Part shown: positions 1-7,264 of the stretch, piece after piece
Layout: each line of letters opens with the position of its first letter
Position numbering within the stretch: the first letter of the stretch is position 1
NCBI GenBank assembly: GCA_018380195.1
Contig: JAGZUC010000034.1
Location: 1-22,266 of the forward strand
DNA from: Collinsella sp.
GTDB lineage: Bacteria; Actinomycetota; Coriobacteriia; Coriobacteriales; Coriobacteriaceae
Direction: 5' to 3'
DNA: 22,266 nucleotides
Position numbers and translations under genes: made by a program
The notes under the pieces: model-generated
Told to the model about the DNA's origin: nothing
The model's input: the letters and a program-made list of their open reading frames with translations, nothing else
Database searches by the model: none

Positions 1-212
1 CCTCGCAGTATCCGGTTCTCAAGGTGCACGCCTGGCGGCTGGTCCGGTTCGACCGGGCCGCGCGGCAAGGAGATATATTGCCAGACCGGAGGGGCCCCGG
101 GGGCGGGAATCTGGGCGTACACATTTCCTACACATTTTGTGATCCGACTAACGTTTGCCAGCCGTTACCTACCGCTCGCCGAGCATCTCTTCTATATAAG
201 GCAGACTCATGG
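1..212 (-). promoter_or_regulatory. Probable 5' leader of an rRNA operon with boxA-like site
   Basis: Read on the minus strand, bases 28 down to 14 give TGCACCTTGAGAACC, followed by GGATACTGCGAGG at the window edge. This resembles the boxA-like leader/spacer motif of actinobacterial rRNA operons (TTTGAGAACT-GGATAGTG-GCGAGC type), which recruits Nus antitermination factors. The preceding stretch is GC-rich and can fold: GGTCCGGT pairs with GACCGGGCC around 40-58, and GGCAA pairs with TTGCC around 64-82. No protein ORF is credible here. Because the phosphohexomutase lies directly upstream, this would be a 16S leader rather than a 16S-23S spacer, and the 16S gene would lie to the left of base 1. 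I could not find a convincing -35/-10 pair. The assignment rests on the short motif only. Confidence 0.4.
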
Positions 213-1613
213 TTAAAGCGGATACGTCCCCCTAGCTAAAGCACAGCCAGCATCGAGCAACTCATCACGCTCTTCCACCGAGAACCCCTCGGCGTAGACG
301 CGCACCACTGGTTCGGTCCCGCTAGGACGGACCAGCAGCCACGTGTCATCCTCGAATGCCAAACGCAAGCCATCCATATGACTAACGTTTTGCGGCACCT
401 TGCCACAAATCGACTTGGGGTTTACGCCCGGCAGCAGGGTTCGTAACGTTTCGGCATCTTCGGCCTCAAGGCGCAAATCCCGTCGACCGTAACTCGTCTT
501 ACCAAAACTGTCTTCGAGTTGGTCGACCAGAACGCCCAAAGGCGCGTCCGTCTTTGCCATAAGCTCACACAGAATTAGACAGGCGAGGATTCCATCGCGC
601 TCGGGCATATGCGCGGCGATGCCGATACCACCGGCTTCTTCGCCGCCTATGAGGACGCCGCCCTTTTTCATCTCCGCCGCTATATATTTGAAACCGACTG
701 GTTTGACGGTCACGCGGCAGCCAAGCGCCTCGGCAATGCGACGCACGAGCGTCGAGCATGAAAGATTGACGACGACGCGCCCCTCCAAATTACGAAATTG
801 AACCAAGTCGCCCAAAACGAGCGCCATGATCTGATGCGGATGTATATATCTGCCGCGCTCGTCAACCGCACCGATACGGTCGGCGTCGCCGTCGGTCACC
901 AGACCAGCGCAAGCTCCGTCATCGATAACCGTGCGCTCGCAAGCGTCCACCCAAGGCTCAACGGGGTCGGGGCAGATATCTTCTTGGTCAGACGCCTGCC
1001 CGGCGTGAATCTCGTGCACCTCAACGCCAAGCTCGCGCAGCAAGTCGGCTAGATAACCCTGGGCTGCGCCGCCCATGGGATCGACAACCACGCGCAGGTG
1101 CGCGCCGCGGATGGCTTCGGCATCGACAAACGATGCCACCGCCTGCATATAGTCAGGAATGATATCCGCGGTGCGATATTGCCCCTCGATCCCCATTGGC
1201 TCGGGAGCCATGGTCTCTTCGAGCTCTTCGATGACATCCTGGTTGGCGGTCGAGCCGTCACCCATGCGAATCTTGAGGCACAGATAACCCTGCGGATGAT
1301 GGGACCCCGTCACCATGAGCGCGCCGCACGCCTCACCGTCATAAGCCGCCGCCCACGTAAGGGCAGGGGTCGGAACAGGTCGCGAAGCGAGCACGGCGTC
1401 CAGCCCGTGCGCTGCTAGCACGCCCGCCGCAAGCTCAGCGAACTCGCTCGCCAGGGGCCGGGTGTCGAACCCTATATATACCGTTTTGCCCGGATTGGTC
1501 TTTTGCCACAACTCGCCGACGGCATCGGCGATACGGGCAACGTTATCGGCAGTGAAGTCCTCATCGACGCGAGCGCGCCAACCGTCAGTTCCAAAATGAA
1601 TTATCGCGCACAC
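213..1613 (-). CDS. Phosphoglucomutase/phosphomannomutase family protein
   Basis: An alpha-D-phosphohexomutase of about 466 residues, a usual family length, which interconverts hexose 1- and 6-phosphates for glycan and cell-wall precursor supply. The four family signatures are in order: N-terminal FGTDGWR (7-13); the phosphoserine loop TGSHHP with Ser104; the Mg-binding loop DGDADR (241-246); the sugar-binding loop GGEEAGG (323-329); and the phosphate-binding loop RPSGTEP (about 429-435). The open frame extends to an ATG at 1673, but that N-terminus is unlike the family. I prefer GTG at 1613 because GAGGTG lies 7 bases upstream and the protein then begins just before the conserved FGTDGWR. 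The phosphoserine loop is unusual (TGSHHP instead of TASHNP). Glucose, mannose or glucosamine specificity cannot be read from the sequence, so no symbol is given. It is separated from the upstream methyltransferase gene by a terminator, so it probably has its own promoter. Confidence 0.88.
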   Translation of the reverse strand: MCAIIHFGTDGWRARVDEDFTADNVARIADAVGELWQKTNPGKTVYIGFDTRPLASEFAELAAGVLAAHGLDAVLASRPVPTPALTWAAAYDGEACGALMVTGSHHPQGYLCLKIRMGDGSTANQDVIEELEETMAPEPMGIEGQYRTADIIPDYMQAVASFVDAEAIRGAHLRVVVDPMGGAAQGYLADLLRELGVEVHEIHAGQASDQEDICPDPVEPWVDACERTVIDDGACAGLVTDGDADRIGAVDERGRYIHPHQIMALVLGDLVQFRNLEGRVVVNLSCSTLVRRIAEALGCRVTVKPVGFKYIAAEMKKGGVLIGGEEAGGIGIAAHMPERDGILACLILCELMAKTDAPLGVLVDQLEDSFGKTSYGRRDLRLEAEDAETLRTLLPGVNPKSICGKVPQNVSHMDGLRLAFEDDTWLLVRPSGTEPVVRVYAEGFSVEERDELLDAGCALARGTYPL

Positions 1614-1732
1614 GCGCAGACACCTCACAGTGTTTGGATCATGGTACGCGTGAGGTATACCCGCAACACGCACTCAGCAACCTGCCGGCACCAGCATTCA
1701 CCATTTGGGCAAATGCTGCCGAGGACATGCAA

Positions 1733-1766
1733 GCAATAAAATAAACCGCCCCGTATGGAGCGGTTT
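1733..1766 (-). terminator. Rho-independent terminator after the homocysteine methyltransferase gene
   Basis: On the minus strand, AAACCGCTCC and GGGGCGGTTT (1743-1766) form a 10-bp stem with one G-U pair and an ATAC loop, followed by ATTTTATT. The stem starts 6 bases past the methyltransferase stop codon, so it ends the regulator-methyltransferase transcript. Confidence 0.8.
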
Positions 1767-1772
1767 TGCCCT

Positions 1773-2666
1773 TTATATATCGAGCGCCTCGGCCATCGCT
1801 GCCGTAGTGATTGCCGTGGTTCCACAGCAACTGCCCACCATTGCGGCGCCGGCATGTCTCCATTCGATGCATGCGCGCGCGAAAGCTTCGGGATTCTCGT
1901 GCCATACGGGGCCATCCTGAGTCTGGACCGGATCGCCTACGTTGGGACGCACCGTAACGGGAGTAGTCGCCGATGCAACCATCCTGGGCACCGCCGCATT
2001 CGCGGCCGCAAGCGAACAGCAATTAACACCAACCGAGTTTGCGCCGTGTTTTTCGGCGTACAAAACGGCTGCCTCGATGTTGAGGCCATCGCCCAGCAGG
2101 TCGCCTTTATCGTCAACGACAAAACTCACCAGAACAGGCATGCCGTCGGCGGCATCTCGGGCGCCGGCAAGCATGGGCTGCAGATTACGGATAGACGTCA
2201 CCGTCTCGATCAGCAGACCGTCAACACCAGCATTGAGCAAGGCGTGCGCCTGTTCGCGCGCAATGCCGCGGATTTCACGATACTCGACAGAGTCCTCGGC
2301 AAACCACTCAATACCGATCGGGCCCATCGAGCCCAGCAGTAGCTGAGGGTGCGCCTGGCGGGCATCGTCGACGGCCCCGCGATTGACCTCCGCCACGGAC
2401 GGCGCAATCTGGTCGTGCTTGAGGGCATAGCTCGATGCCTGAAAGGTATTGGTAATGAGCACCTGCGCGCCGGCGGCGACATACAAGCGATGGATACGAG
2501 AAACGGTCTGCGGCTCTGCCAGATTCCAAAACGCCGGTGGAATGTCGGCGGCATCGTACTCACTCAACAAAACACTGCCCATGGGGCCCTGCGCCAACAA
2601 GGTCTCGCTCGACAAGCGGCGCGTAAGTTCCTCGGCACCAAAGCGGTTGTAATAACTCGTATCCAT
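1773..2666 (-). CDS. Homocysteine S-methyltransferase domain protein
   Basis: A 297-residue protein consisting only of the homocysteine-binding TIM barrel found at the N-terminus of MetH and in MmuM/BHMT enzymes. It is expected to transfer a methyl group to homocysteine to give methionine. Visible signatures are QGPMGS (26-31, in place of the usual DGAMGT), TNTF (72-75), and the zinc-binding cysteines in GVNCC (C216/C217) and GSCCGTT (C280, C281). There is no cobalamin or folate domain, so either it uses S-methylmethionine like MmuM or it works with separately encoded partners; the sequence does not decide this. The ATG at 2666 lies 8 bases after the stop of the DtxR/MntR-type regulator, indicating one transcript and probable metal-linked control. 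A terminator follows immediately. Confidence 0.85.
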   Translation of the reverse strand: MDTSYYNRFGAEELTRRLSSETLLAQGPMGSVLLSEYDAADIPPAFWNLAEPQTVSRIHRLYVAAGAQVLITNTFQASSYALKHDQIAPSVAEVNRGAVDDARQAHPQLLLGSMGPIGIEWFAEDSVEYREIRGIAREQAHALLNAGVDGLLIETVTSIRNLQPMLAGARDAADGMPVLVSFVVDDKGDLLGDGLNIEAAVLYAEKHGANSVGVNCCSLAAANAAVPRMVASATTPVTVRPNVGDPVQTQDGPVWHENPEAFARACIEWRHAGAAMVGSCCGTTAITTAAMAEALDI

Positions 2667-2674
2667 ATATCCCG

Positions 2675-3097
2675 CTATTCCTCGACGCTGATTCCCTGCT
2701 TTTCGAGATAGGCGAGCCAGCGGCTCATCGTGTCCTCGGATAGCGCATGCTCCATCATGCAGGCCTCGGAATCGGCTCGCTCAAATTCGACACCGAGCTC
2801 CTGAACCAAAAACGTGCGGACAAGGCGATGGCGGTACCAGATAGCCGTGCCGACCTCGCGGCCGCGATCGGTCAGGATCACCTTGCCGTAGTGCGATTGC
2901 TCGACAAGCTCGGATGCCTTGAGAGCCGAAACCGCTTTATTGACCGATGCCTTGGAGACGCCAAGGCGCTGCGCGATGTCGACCGATCGAACGCCGTTGG
3001 TTTCCCCCTCTTCGCTTTCAATGCGAACCATGCACTCCAAGTAGTCTTCGTTCGCCACCGTCAGATGTAGTTCGCGCGAGCTATTTGTCGTATCCAT
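2675..3097 (-). CDS. DtxR/MntR-family metal-dependent transcriptional regulator
   Basis: A 140-residue regulator with a winged helix-turn-helix (about 38-62, VDIAQRLGVSKASVNKAVSALK) and the iron-dependent dimerisation domain (about 85-135). It lacks the C-terminal SH3-like domain of long DtxR/IdeR proteins, so it is of MntR/TroR length. Likely metal ligands are D18 and E21 (NEDYLE, equivalent to MntR D8 and E11), H90 (YRH), C113, E116 and H117 (EACMMEH). The Cys-x-x-Glu-His pattern is that of DtxR rather than MntR, so Fe versus Mn selectivity is unclear. I chose the ATG at 3097 because GGGACGGAAG precedes it; an upstream ATG at 3118 has no ribosome-binding site. It is divergent from pepT, and a perfect palindrome lies between them that could be its operator. 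It is co-transcribed with the methyltransferase gene. Confidence 0.87.
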   Translation of the reverse strand: MDTTNSSRELHLTVANEDYLECMVRIESEEGETNGVRSVDIAQRLGVSKASVNKAVSALKASELVEQSHYGKVILTDRGREVGTAIWYRHRLVRTFLVQELGVEFERADSEACMMEHALSEDTMSRWLAYLEKQGISVEE

Positions 3098-3150
3098 GAT
3101 CTTCCGTCCCTTCTGCATTCAATGGCTGATTCTACCCCATCCAAGCGTCG

Positions 3151-3170
3151 CGGTATGCCGTGGCATACCG
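3151..3170. promoter_or_regulatory. 20-bp perfect palindrome, candidate operator between regulator and pepT
   Basis: CGGTATGCC-GT-GGCATACCG: two 9-bp arms around a 2-bp centre, in the 120-bp gap between the divergent regulator and pepT starts. Possible -10 elements flank it: TAGAAT on the minus strand (3129-3134) and TAGAGT on the plus strand (3174-3179). The palindrome would therefore cover the -35 regions of both promoters. Binding by the adjacent DtxR/MntR-type protein is inferred from position only; the arms do not match the classical DtxR or MntR boxes I know. Confidence 0.55.
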
Positions 3171-3217
3171 TGCTAGAGTTCTTGTTGCACACGACGACCA
3201 AGATTGGAGCGGTCTTT

Positions 3218-4465
3218 ATGGAAAACACCACCACGAACCCCGATGTCCTCGAGCGCTTTTTGCGCTACGTCCAGATCAACACGCAGTCCGAGGATGCAAA
3301 CTGCGACCAGGTACCCTCGAGCGCCGTTCAGTTTGACCTTGCCAACGTGCTGGCTGAAGAGCTGAGCGAGCTTGGTGCGGAAGATGCCCACGTGACCGAG
3401 CATGCCTATGTCTGCGCGCATATCCCCGCAAGTGCGGGCGCTGAGGACAAGCCCGCCCTGGGCCTGATCGCCCATCTCGACACCACCGAAGTTGCACCGG
3501 GCGCCGGCGTGAAGCCGCACATCGTACACTACGAAGGCGGCGACCTGGTCTGCGGCACGGTTGACGGTAAGCCCGTTGCCATGAGTACCGCCAAGCTTCC
3601 CGCCCTGAACGACCTCGCTGGTGAGGACCTGGTCTGCAGCGATGGCACCACGCTGCTGGGCGCGGACGACAAGGCAGGCGTCGCCGAGATCATGTCGCTT
3701 GTCGCACGTATCGCTCAGGACCCTTCTCTGCCCCATCCCGCACTCGGCATTTGCTTCTGCCCTGACGAGGAGATCGGCCACGGAGCCGAGCTGTTGGATA
3801 TCGATACCTTTGGCTGCAAGTACGCCTACACGGTCGACGGCGGCCCCATCGGCGAGCTGGAGTGGGAGTGCTTCAATGCCGCCGAGGTGACCGTCCGCTT
3901 TGAGGGCCAGTCCATCCACCCGGGCGACGCCAAAGGCCGTATGGTCAACGCAGGCAATCTGTTCTGCGACTTCAACGCATTGCTCCCCTACGTGCAGCGC
4001 CCGGAGTATACGGAAGGCTACGAGGGCTTTTATCACCTTGAGGGTGTATCTGCAACCGTCGATCACGCCACAGCGCGCTATATCGTCCGCGACCATGACG
4101 CCGCCAAGTTCCAGCAGAAACTCGATCTTATTGATGCCGCCGCCTCGATGCTCAACCAGCGTCTGGGTGAGAAGCGCGTGACGGTCGAGATTAAGCAGCA
4201 GTATCGAAATATGGCCGAAATCGTTCGTGACTATCCCGAGCTTATTGATGTTGCCAAGGAAGCCTACCTTGCCTGCGGCGTTGAGCCCCAAGTGCTGCCA
4301 ATTCGTGGCGGCACCGACGGCGCCCAGCTGTCGTTCCGCGGTCTGCCCTGCCCCAACCTTTCCACCGGCGGCTATTGCTACCACGGCGTCAACGAGTTCG
4401 TCCCGGTCAGTTCGCTCGTCAAGATGACCGACGTGCTCCAGGAGCTCGTCGCCCGCTTTGCATAG
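3218..4465 (+). CDS. pepT: Peptidase T (tripeptidase, M20B family)
   Basis: A 415-residue zinc aminopeptidase that releases the N-terminal residue from tripeptides in the cytoplasm. It is close to the usual PepT length of about 410. The M20 metal-site motifs are all visible: AHLDTT (H86, D88), GADDKAG (D150), CPDEEIGHG (E184, E185), TVDGGP (D207) and YHGVNEF near the C-terminus (H389). The lid/dimerisation domain sits between D207 and the C-terminal segment (HPGDAKGRMVNA). The reading frame is open upstream to 3122, but the ATG at 3218 has GGAG 8 bases before it and gives the normal PepT N-terminus. It is the only complete plus-strand chromosomal gene here and ends in its own strong terminator, so it is monocistronic. 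Its promoter region contains the 20-bp palindrome. Confidence 0.95.
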   Translation: MENTTTNPDVLERFLRYVQINTQSEDANCDQVPSSAVQFDLANVLAEELSELGAEDAHVTEHAYVCAHIPASAGAEDKPALGLIAHLDTTEVAPGAGVKPHIVHYEGGDLVCGTVDGKPVAMSTAKLPALNDLAGEDLVCSDGTTLLGADDKAGVAEIMSLVARIAQDPSLPHPALGICFCPDEEIGHGAELLDIDTFGCKYAYTVDGGPIGELEWECFNAAEVTVRFEGQSIHPGDAKGRMVNAGNLFCDFNALLPYVQRPEYTEGYEGFYHLEGVSATVDHATARYIVRDHDAAKFQQKLDLIDAAASMLNQRLGEKRVTVEIKQQYRNMAEIVRDYPELIDVAKEAYLACGVEPQVLPIRGGTDGAQLSFRGLPCPNLSTGGYCYHGVNEFVPVSSLVKMTDVLQELVARFA

Positions 4466-4489
4466 GGAACTCGAACAATCTAGGTAAGC

Positions 4490-4530
4490 AAAACCGCCCC
4501 GTCCTCAAAACCGAGAACGGGGCGGTTTTT
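4490..4530 (+). terminator. Terminator of pepT
   Basis: AAAACCGCCCCGT pairs perfectly with ACGGGGCGGTTTT (13 bp), with a small inner CTC/GAG pairing, and is followed by T residues. It lies 24 bases after the pepT stop codon. The A run on the other side could let it also stop leftward transcripts. Confidence 0.88.
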
Positions 4531-4552
4531 GGTGCAAGGGGAGTAGTCAGCA

Positions 4553-4718
4553 CCGCAGGTTGAGCCAACGTCAGCGAGCGACGTCCAAGGCGAACAAGTT
4601 GGCATGAAAAAGGCAGGGCATTGACCTTCTGGTCATGCCCTGCCTTTTGAATGACAAATTGTCGCCTTGGGCGGCGCGCAGCGTCGAGCCGTTACGGCGT
4701 TTGGTAAAACGCCGTAAC
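4553..4718. repeat. Structured intergenic element, copy 1 (pairs with 20173-20336)
   Basis: A segment of about 166 bases that aligns nearly gap-free at both ends with 20173-20336. Shared primary sequence: CCGCAGGTTGAGC at the left, then GTCAGCGA, and GCAGCGTCGAGCCGTTACG towards the right. Predicted helices: CCAAGGCGA (4585-4593) with TCGCCTTGG (4662-4670); TTGGCAT (4599-4605) with ATGACAA (4651-4657), one mismatch; an inner stem-loop at 4607-4648; and a terminal hairpin GTTACGGCGTTT/AAACGCCGTAAC with loop GGTA (4691-4718). That hairpin ends one base from the stop codon of the leftward LCP gene. Compared with copy 2 the helices are kept by paired substitutions. It may be a structured RNA, a 3'-end processing or terminator module, or a palindromic mobile repeat; strand and function are not known. 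Confidence 0.75.
4607..4648. terminator. Bidirectional terminator-like hairpin inside repeat copy 1
   Basis: AAAAGGCAGGGCA pairs with TGCCCTGCCTTTT (13 bp perfect) and continues inward as TGACC/GGTCA around a TTCT loop. A and T runs lie on opposite sides, so it can act in both directions: for the leftward LCP transcript and as a back-up for pepT. Copy 2 of the element has a different stem-loop without a T run at this place. Confidence 0.75.
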
Positions 4719-5954
4719 TTAGTAGTTGGCTTCGTAGCCGTTGCCGTCGCCGGTGGGCTCTTCGTAGTAGTCCGAATCGCTCGAATCGCTTGAGTCATCG
4801 GAATCGTCAGAGCTGACCGATGAGGTTGCGGTACCGTTTGCGTAGTCGTCAGACGTGTTGTTGTTCAGGTCGCCGATCGTAGAGCTGGAACCGTCGGAAA
4901 GACCCATGGTGTTGGGACCCTTGGGATCCTTGCCGGCATCGACGCGCTTCATCATTTCCTTGAGCTCGTCCTCGTAGACAAAGACGTAGCTCACGCCATC
5001 AATCATGGTGCTGTCATCGGCATACGAAGGTAAGTTGGCCGAATAGATGCCGTCAACATCCATGCCGCGCATGGCATTGACCGTAGAGACGATGTCCTGA
5101 ACGCTCATATCGGTCACGAGCATGTTAGACAGCGAATTGACAAGGTCGAAGACCTTGGTGGCATCGAAGTTATTGAGAATCTGGTTGGCAAGGGCGCCAA
5201 GCACCTGACGCTGGTGGCGCATGCGCGTGTAATCGCCGTCGGCATAGGTGTAGCGGCAGCGGGCATAGGTAAGGGCGGTGGCACCGTCCATATGCTGCTG
5301 GCCAGCGGTAATCTTAATATCCAGGTGCTCGGGGTCGTCAACATCATCGGTTGCGTTAATGTCGATACCGCCAACCGAATCAATCAGTGCCTGCATACCG
5401 TCGAAGCTGACCTCGGCATAGTGGGAAATCTGAACACCGCACAGCTCGTTGACCGCCTCGACCATGGCCTCGGCGCCGCCAACGGTATGGCAGGCGTTGA
5501 TCTTCATGGTCTCGCCCTTGTACTCGACCTTGGTGTCGCGCGGAACGGAAATGAGCGTCGCCTGCTTTTGCGTGGGGTCGATGCGTGCCAGGATAATCGA
5601 GTCGGCACGATACGTATCCTCGCCCGGACGGCCGTCGGTGCCAAGAAGCAGCACGTAGAACGGATCCTTTGCCTCATCGGTGTCAACCAGAACCCGACGC
5701 AGATTGTCGGTAATGACATTAGAATCGCCGAGCTTGCCCATAATGGTGGCAAACCACAGGCCGGCAGCGGTAGTGGCACTCAGCAGCACGCCAAGCACGA
5801 CAATGAGCGCGACGTGACGAATCGTGTGGCTACGACGACGTTGACGAGCGCGCTCGGAATAGCGAGCCACGTTATCGCGACTGTAGATCTTGGCCTGCGC
5901 ACCAGTTGAGGGTCTTCGGGCGGTGGTATCCGCGAGGGGCTTTTTATTAAACAT
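4719..5954 (-). CDS. LytR-CpsA-Psr (LCP) family cell-wall ligase
   Basis: A 411-residue membrane protein of the family that attaches anionic or teichoic-acid-like glycopolymers to peptidoglycan. It has a basic cytoplasmic N-terminus (1-45), one transmembrane helix (about 46-70) and an extracellular LCP domain (about 98-260). Conserved Asp/Arg sites are visible in LLGTDGRPGEDTYRADS (D107, R109, R116, D118), VPRDT (R139, D140) and GDYTRMRHQRQ (about 240-250). The last 60 residues are low-complexity and rich in Ser, Asp and Asn. The start is ATG at 5954, with AGG 6 bases upstream; a TTG two codons earlier is too close to that site. It begins 12 bases after murA ends, so the two cell-envelope genes are almost certainly co-transcribed. 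Confidence 0.9.
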   Translation of the reverse strand: MFNKKPLADTTARRPSTGAQAKIYSRDNVARYSERARQRRRSHTIRHVALIVVLGVLLSATTAAGLWFATIMGKLGDSNVITDNLRRVLVDTDEAKDPFYVLLLGTDGRPGEDTYRADSIILARIDPTQKQATLISVPRDTKVEYKGETMKINACHTVGGAEAMVEAVNELCGVQISHYAEVSFDGMQALIDSVGGIDINATDDVDDPEHLDIKITAGQQHMDGATALTYARCRYTYADGDYTRMRHQRQVLGALANQILNNFDATKVFDLVNSLSNMLVTDMSVQDIVSTVNAMRGMDVDGIYSANLPSYADDSTMIDGVSYVFVYEDELKEMMKRVDAGKDPKGPNTMGLSDGSSSTIGDLNNNTSDDYANGTATSSVSSDDSDDSSDSSDSDYYEEPTGDGNGYEANY

Positions 5955-5966
5955 AGGCAACCTGTA

Positions 5967-7250
5967 TTAGTAGATGACGGGATCGGGGACGGAAGCATGC
6001 TCGACATGCGCGCCGAGCGCCTGCAGCTTTTCGACAAACTGCTCGTAGCCGCGCTTGATGTGATGGATGGCCGAAACCTCGGTCGTCCCGTCGGCGATCA
6101 AGCCCGCTACGACGAGGGCCGCTCCGCCACGCAGATCGGGCGAGGTAACCTGTGCACCCGAGAAGCCCTTAACGCCATGAATCATGGCATGATGGCTCTC
6201 GATACGAATGTCGGCACCCATGCGCACCAGCTCAGAGGCAAACATAAAGCGATTCTCGAAGATGTTCTCGGTAATAACGGAACTGCCGTCGGCAAGGGCG
6301 GAGAGCACCATAATCTGCGCCTGCATGTCCGTCGGGAAGCCGGGGAACGGAAGCGTCTGGATGTCGACCGGCTTGATACGCTCGGCACGGTTTACATGGA
6401 CGCCATCCTCGACGCGCTCGCAGTCGATACCCATGAGCTCCATCTTCTTGAGCACCATGCCCAAGTGAATGGGGCAAAAGCCCGTGACATCGACACCACG
6501 ATCGTCGGCCATCAACGCACCGGCAACGATAAAGGTACCGGCCTCGATGCGGTCGCCCACTACGCGATGGGTAACAGGATGCAGTTCTTCCACGCCCTCG
6601 ATGGTCACGACGGGCGTACCCGCGCCGACAATCTTGGCGCCCATCTCGTTGAGCATGTTGGCGAGATCGACGATCTCGGGCTCGCGGGCGGCATTGTCGA
6701 TAACCGTGGTGCCCTGCGCGCGCACGGATGCCATGATGAGGTTCTCGGTCGCACCGACGCTGGCGAACTCGAGCGTGACGGTGGTACCGCGCAGACCTTG
6801 GGGCGCATTAGCGTTGATGTAGCCGTGGGCGGTATCGAACTCTACGCCCAGGGCCTCGAGACCAAGAATGTGCATATCGATCTTGCGAGCACCCAGGTTG
6901 CAGCCGCCCGGCATGGCGATCTTGGCGCGATGGAAGCGGCCCAGCAAGGGTCCCATGACGGCGGTGGAAGCACGCATCTTGGCAACGAGCTCGTAGGGAG
7001 CCTCCCAAGAATCGACCTGAGAGGTATCAATCTCGAGCGTGTGCTCGTCGAGAACATCGATCGTAGCGCCCATGCCCTTGAGCACCTTGCCCATCACGTG
7101 GACATCGGAAATATCGGGCACGTTCTGCAGCGTCGTCTTGCCCGGCGCCAGAAGCGTTGCCGCCATGAGTTTGAGTGCGGAGTTCTTGGCGCCCGAAACG
7201 GGCACGGAGCCTCCGATGGCGTGGCCACCCTCAACGCGGATAATATCCAA
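5967..7250 (-). CDS. murA: UDP-N-acetylglucosamine 1-carboxyvinyltransferase (MurA)
   Basis: A 427-residue enzyme for the first committed step of peptidoglycan synthesis: enolpyruvyl transfer from PEP to UDP-GlcNAc in the cytoplasm. Key features are SGAKNSAL (K22, N23), the active-site loop PGGCNLGARKID with C117 (the cysteine alkylated by fosfomycin, so the intrinsic Asp-variant resistance is not seen), FPTDMQAQ with the catalytic Asp, and RGGAALV near the C-terminus. The start is TTG at 7250, preceded by AAAGGG 6 bases upstream; no nearby ATG fits. The ribosome-binding site begins directly after the T-tract of the atp-operon terminator, which leaves no room for a promoter in between. Expression must come from read-through or from a promoter upstream of the terminator. 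Confidence 0.95.
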   Translation of the reverse strand: MDIIRVEGGHAIGGSVPVSGAKNSALKLMAATLLAPGKTTLQNVPDISDVHVMGKVLKGMGATIDVLDEHTLEIDTSQVDSWEAPYELVAKMRASTAVMGPLLGRFHRAKIAMPGGCNLGARKIDMHILGLEALGVEFDTAHGYINANAPQGLRGTTVTLEFASVGATENLIMASVRAQGTTVIDNAAREPEIVDLANMLNEMGAKIVGAGTPVVTIEGVEELHPVTHRVVGDRIEAGTFIVAGALMADDRGVDVTGFCPIHLGMVLKKMELMGIDCERVEDGVHVNRAERIKPVDIQTLPFPGFPTDMQAQIMVLSALADGSSVITENIFENRFMFASELVRMGADIRIESHHAMIHGVKGFSGAQVTSPDLRGGAALVVAGLIADGTTEVSAIHHIKRGYEQFVEKLQALGAHVEHASVPDPVIY

Positions 7251-7264
7251 GGTCTACCCTTTCA

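Noticed and set aside
30..75. tRNA-like GGTTCGA motif on the plus strand
   Set aside because: The T-loop lacks the pairing C at the end of the loop, there is no anticodon arm or acceptor partner, and the hairpin is better explained as part of the leader.
1673..1740. AGCATT/AATGCT hairpin upstream of the phosphohexomutase as a second terminator
   Set aside because: The loop is 13 bases and no T run follows on either strand; at most a leader structure.
4571..4798. Minus-strand frame through repeat copy 1 (and its counterpart 20165-20380)
   Set aside because: The similar translations of the two copies come from the shared nucleotide structure; substitutions follow base pairing rather than codon positions.
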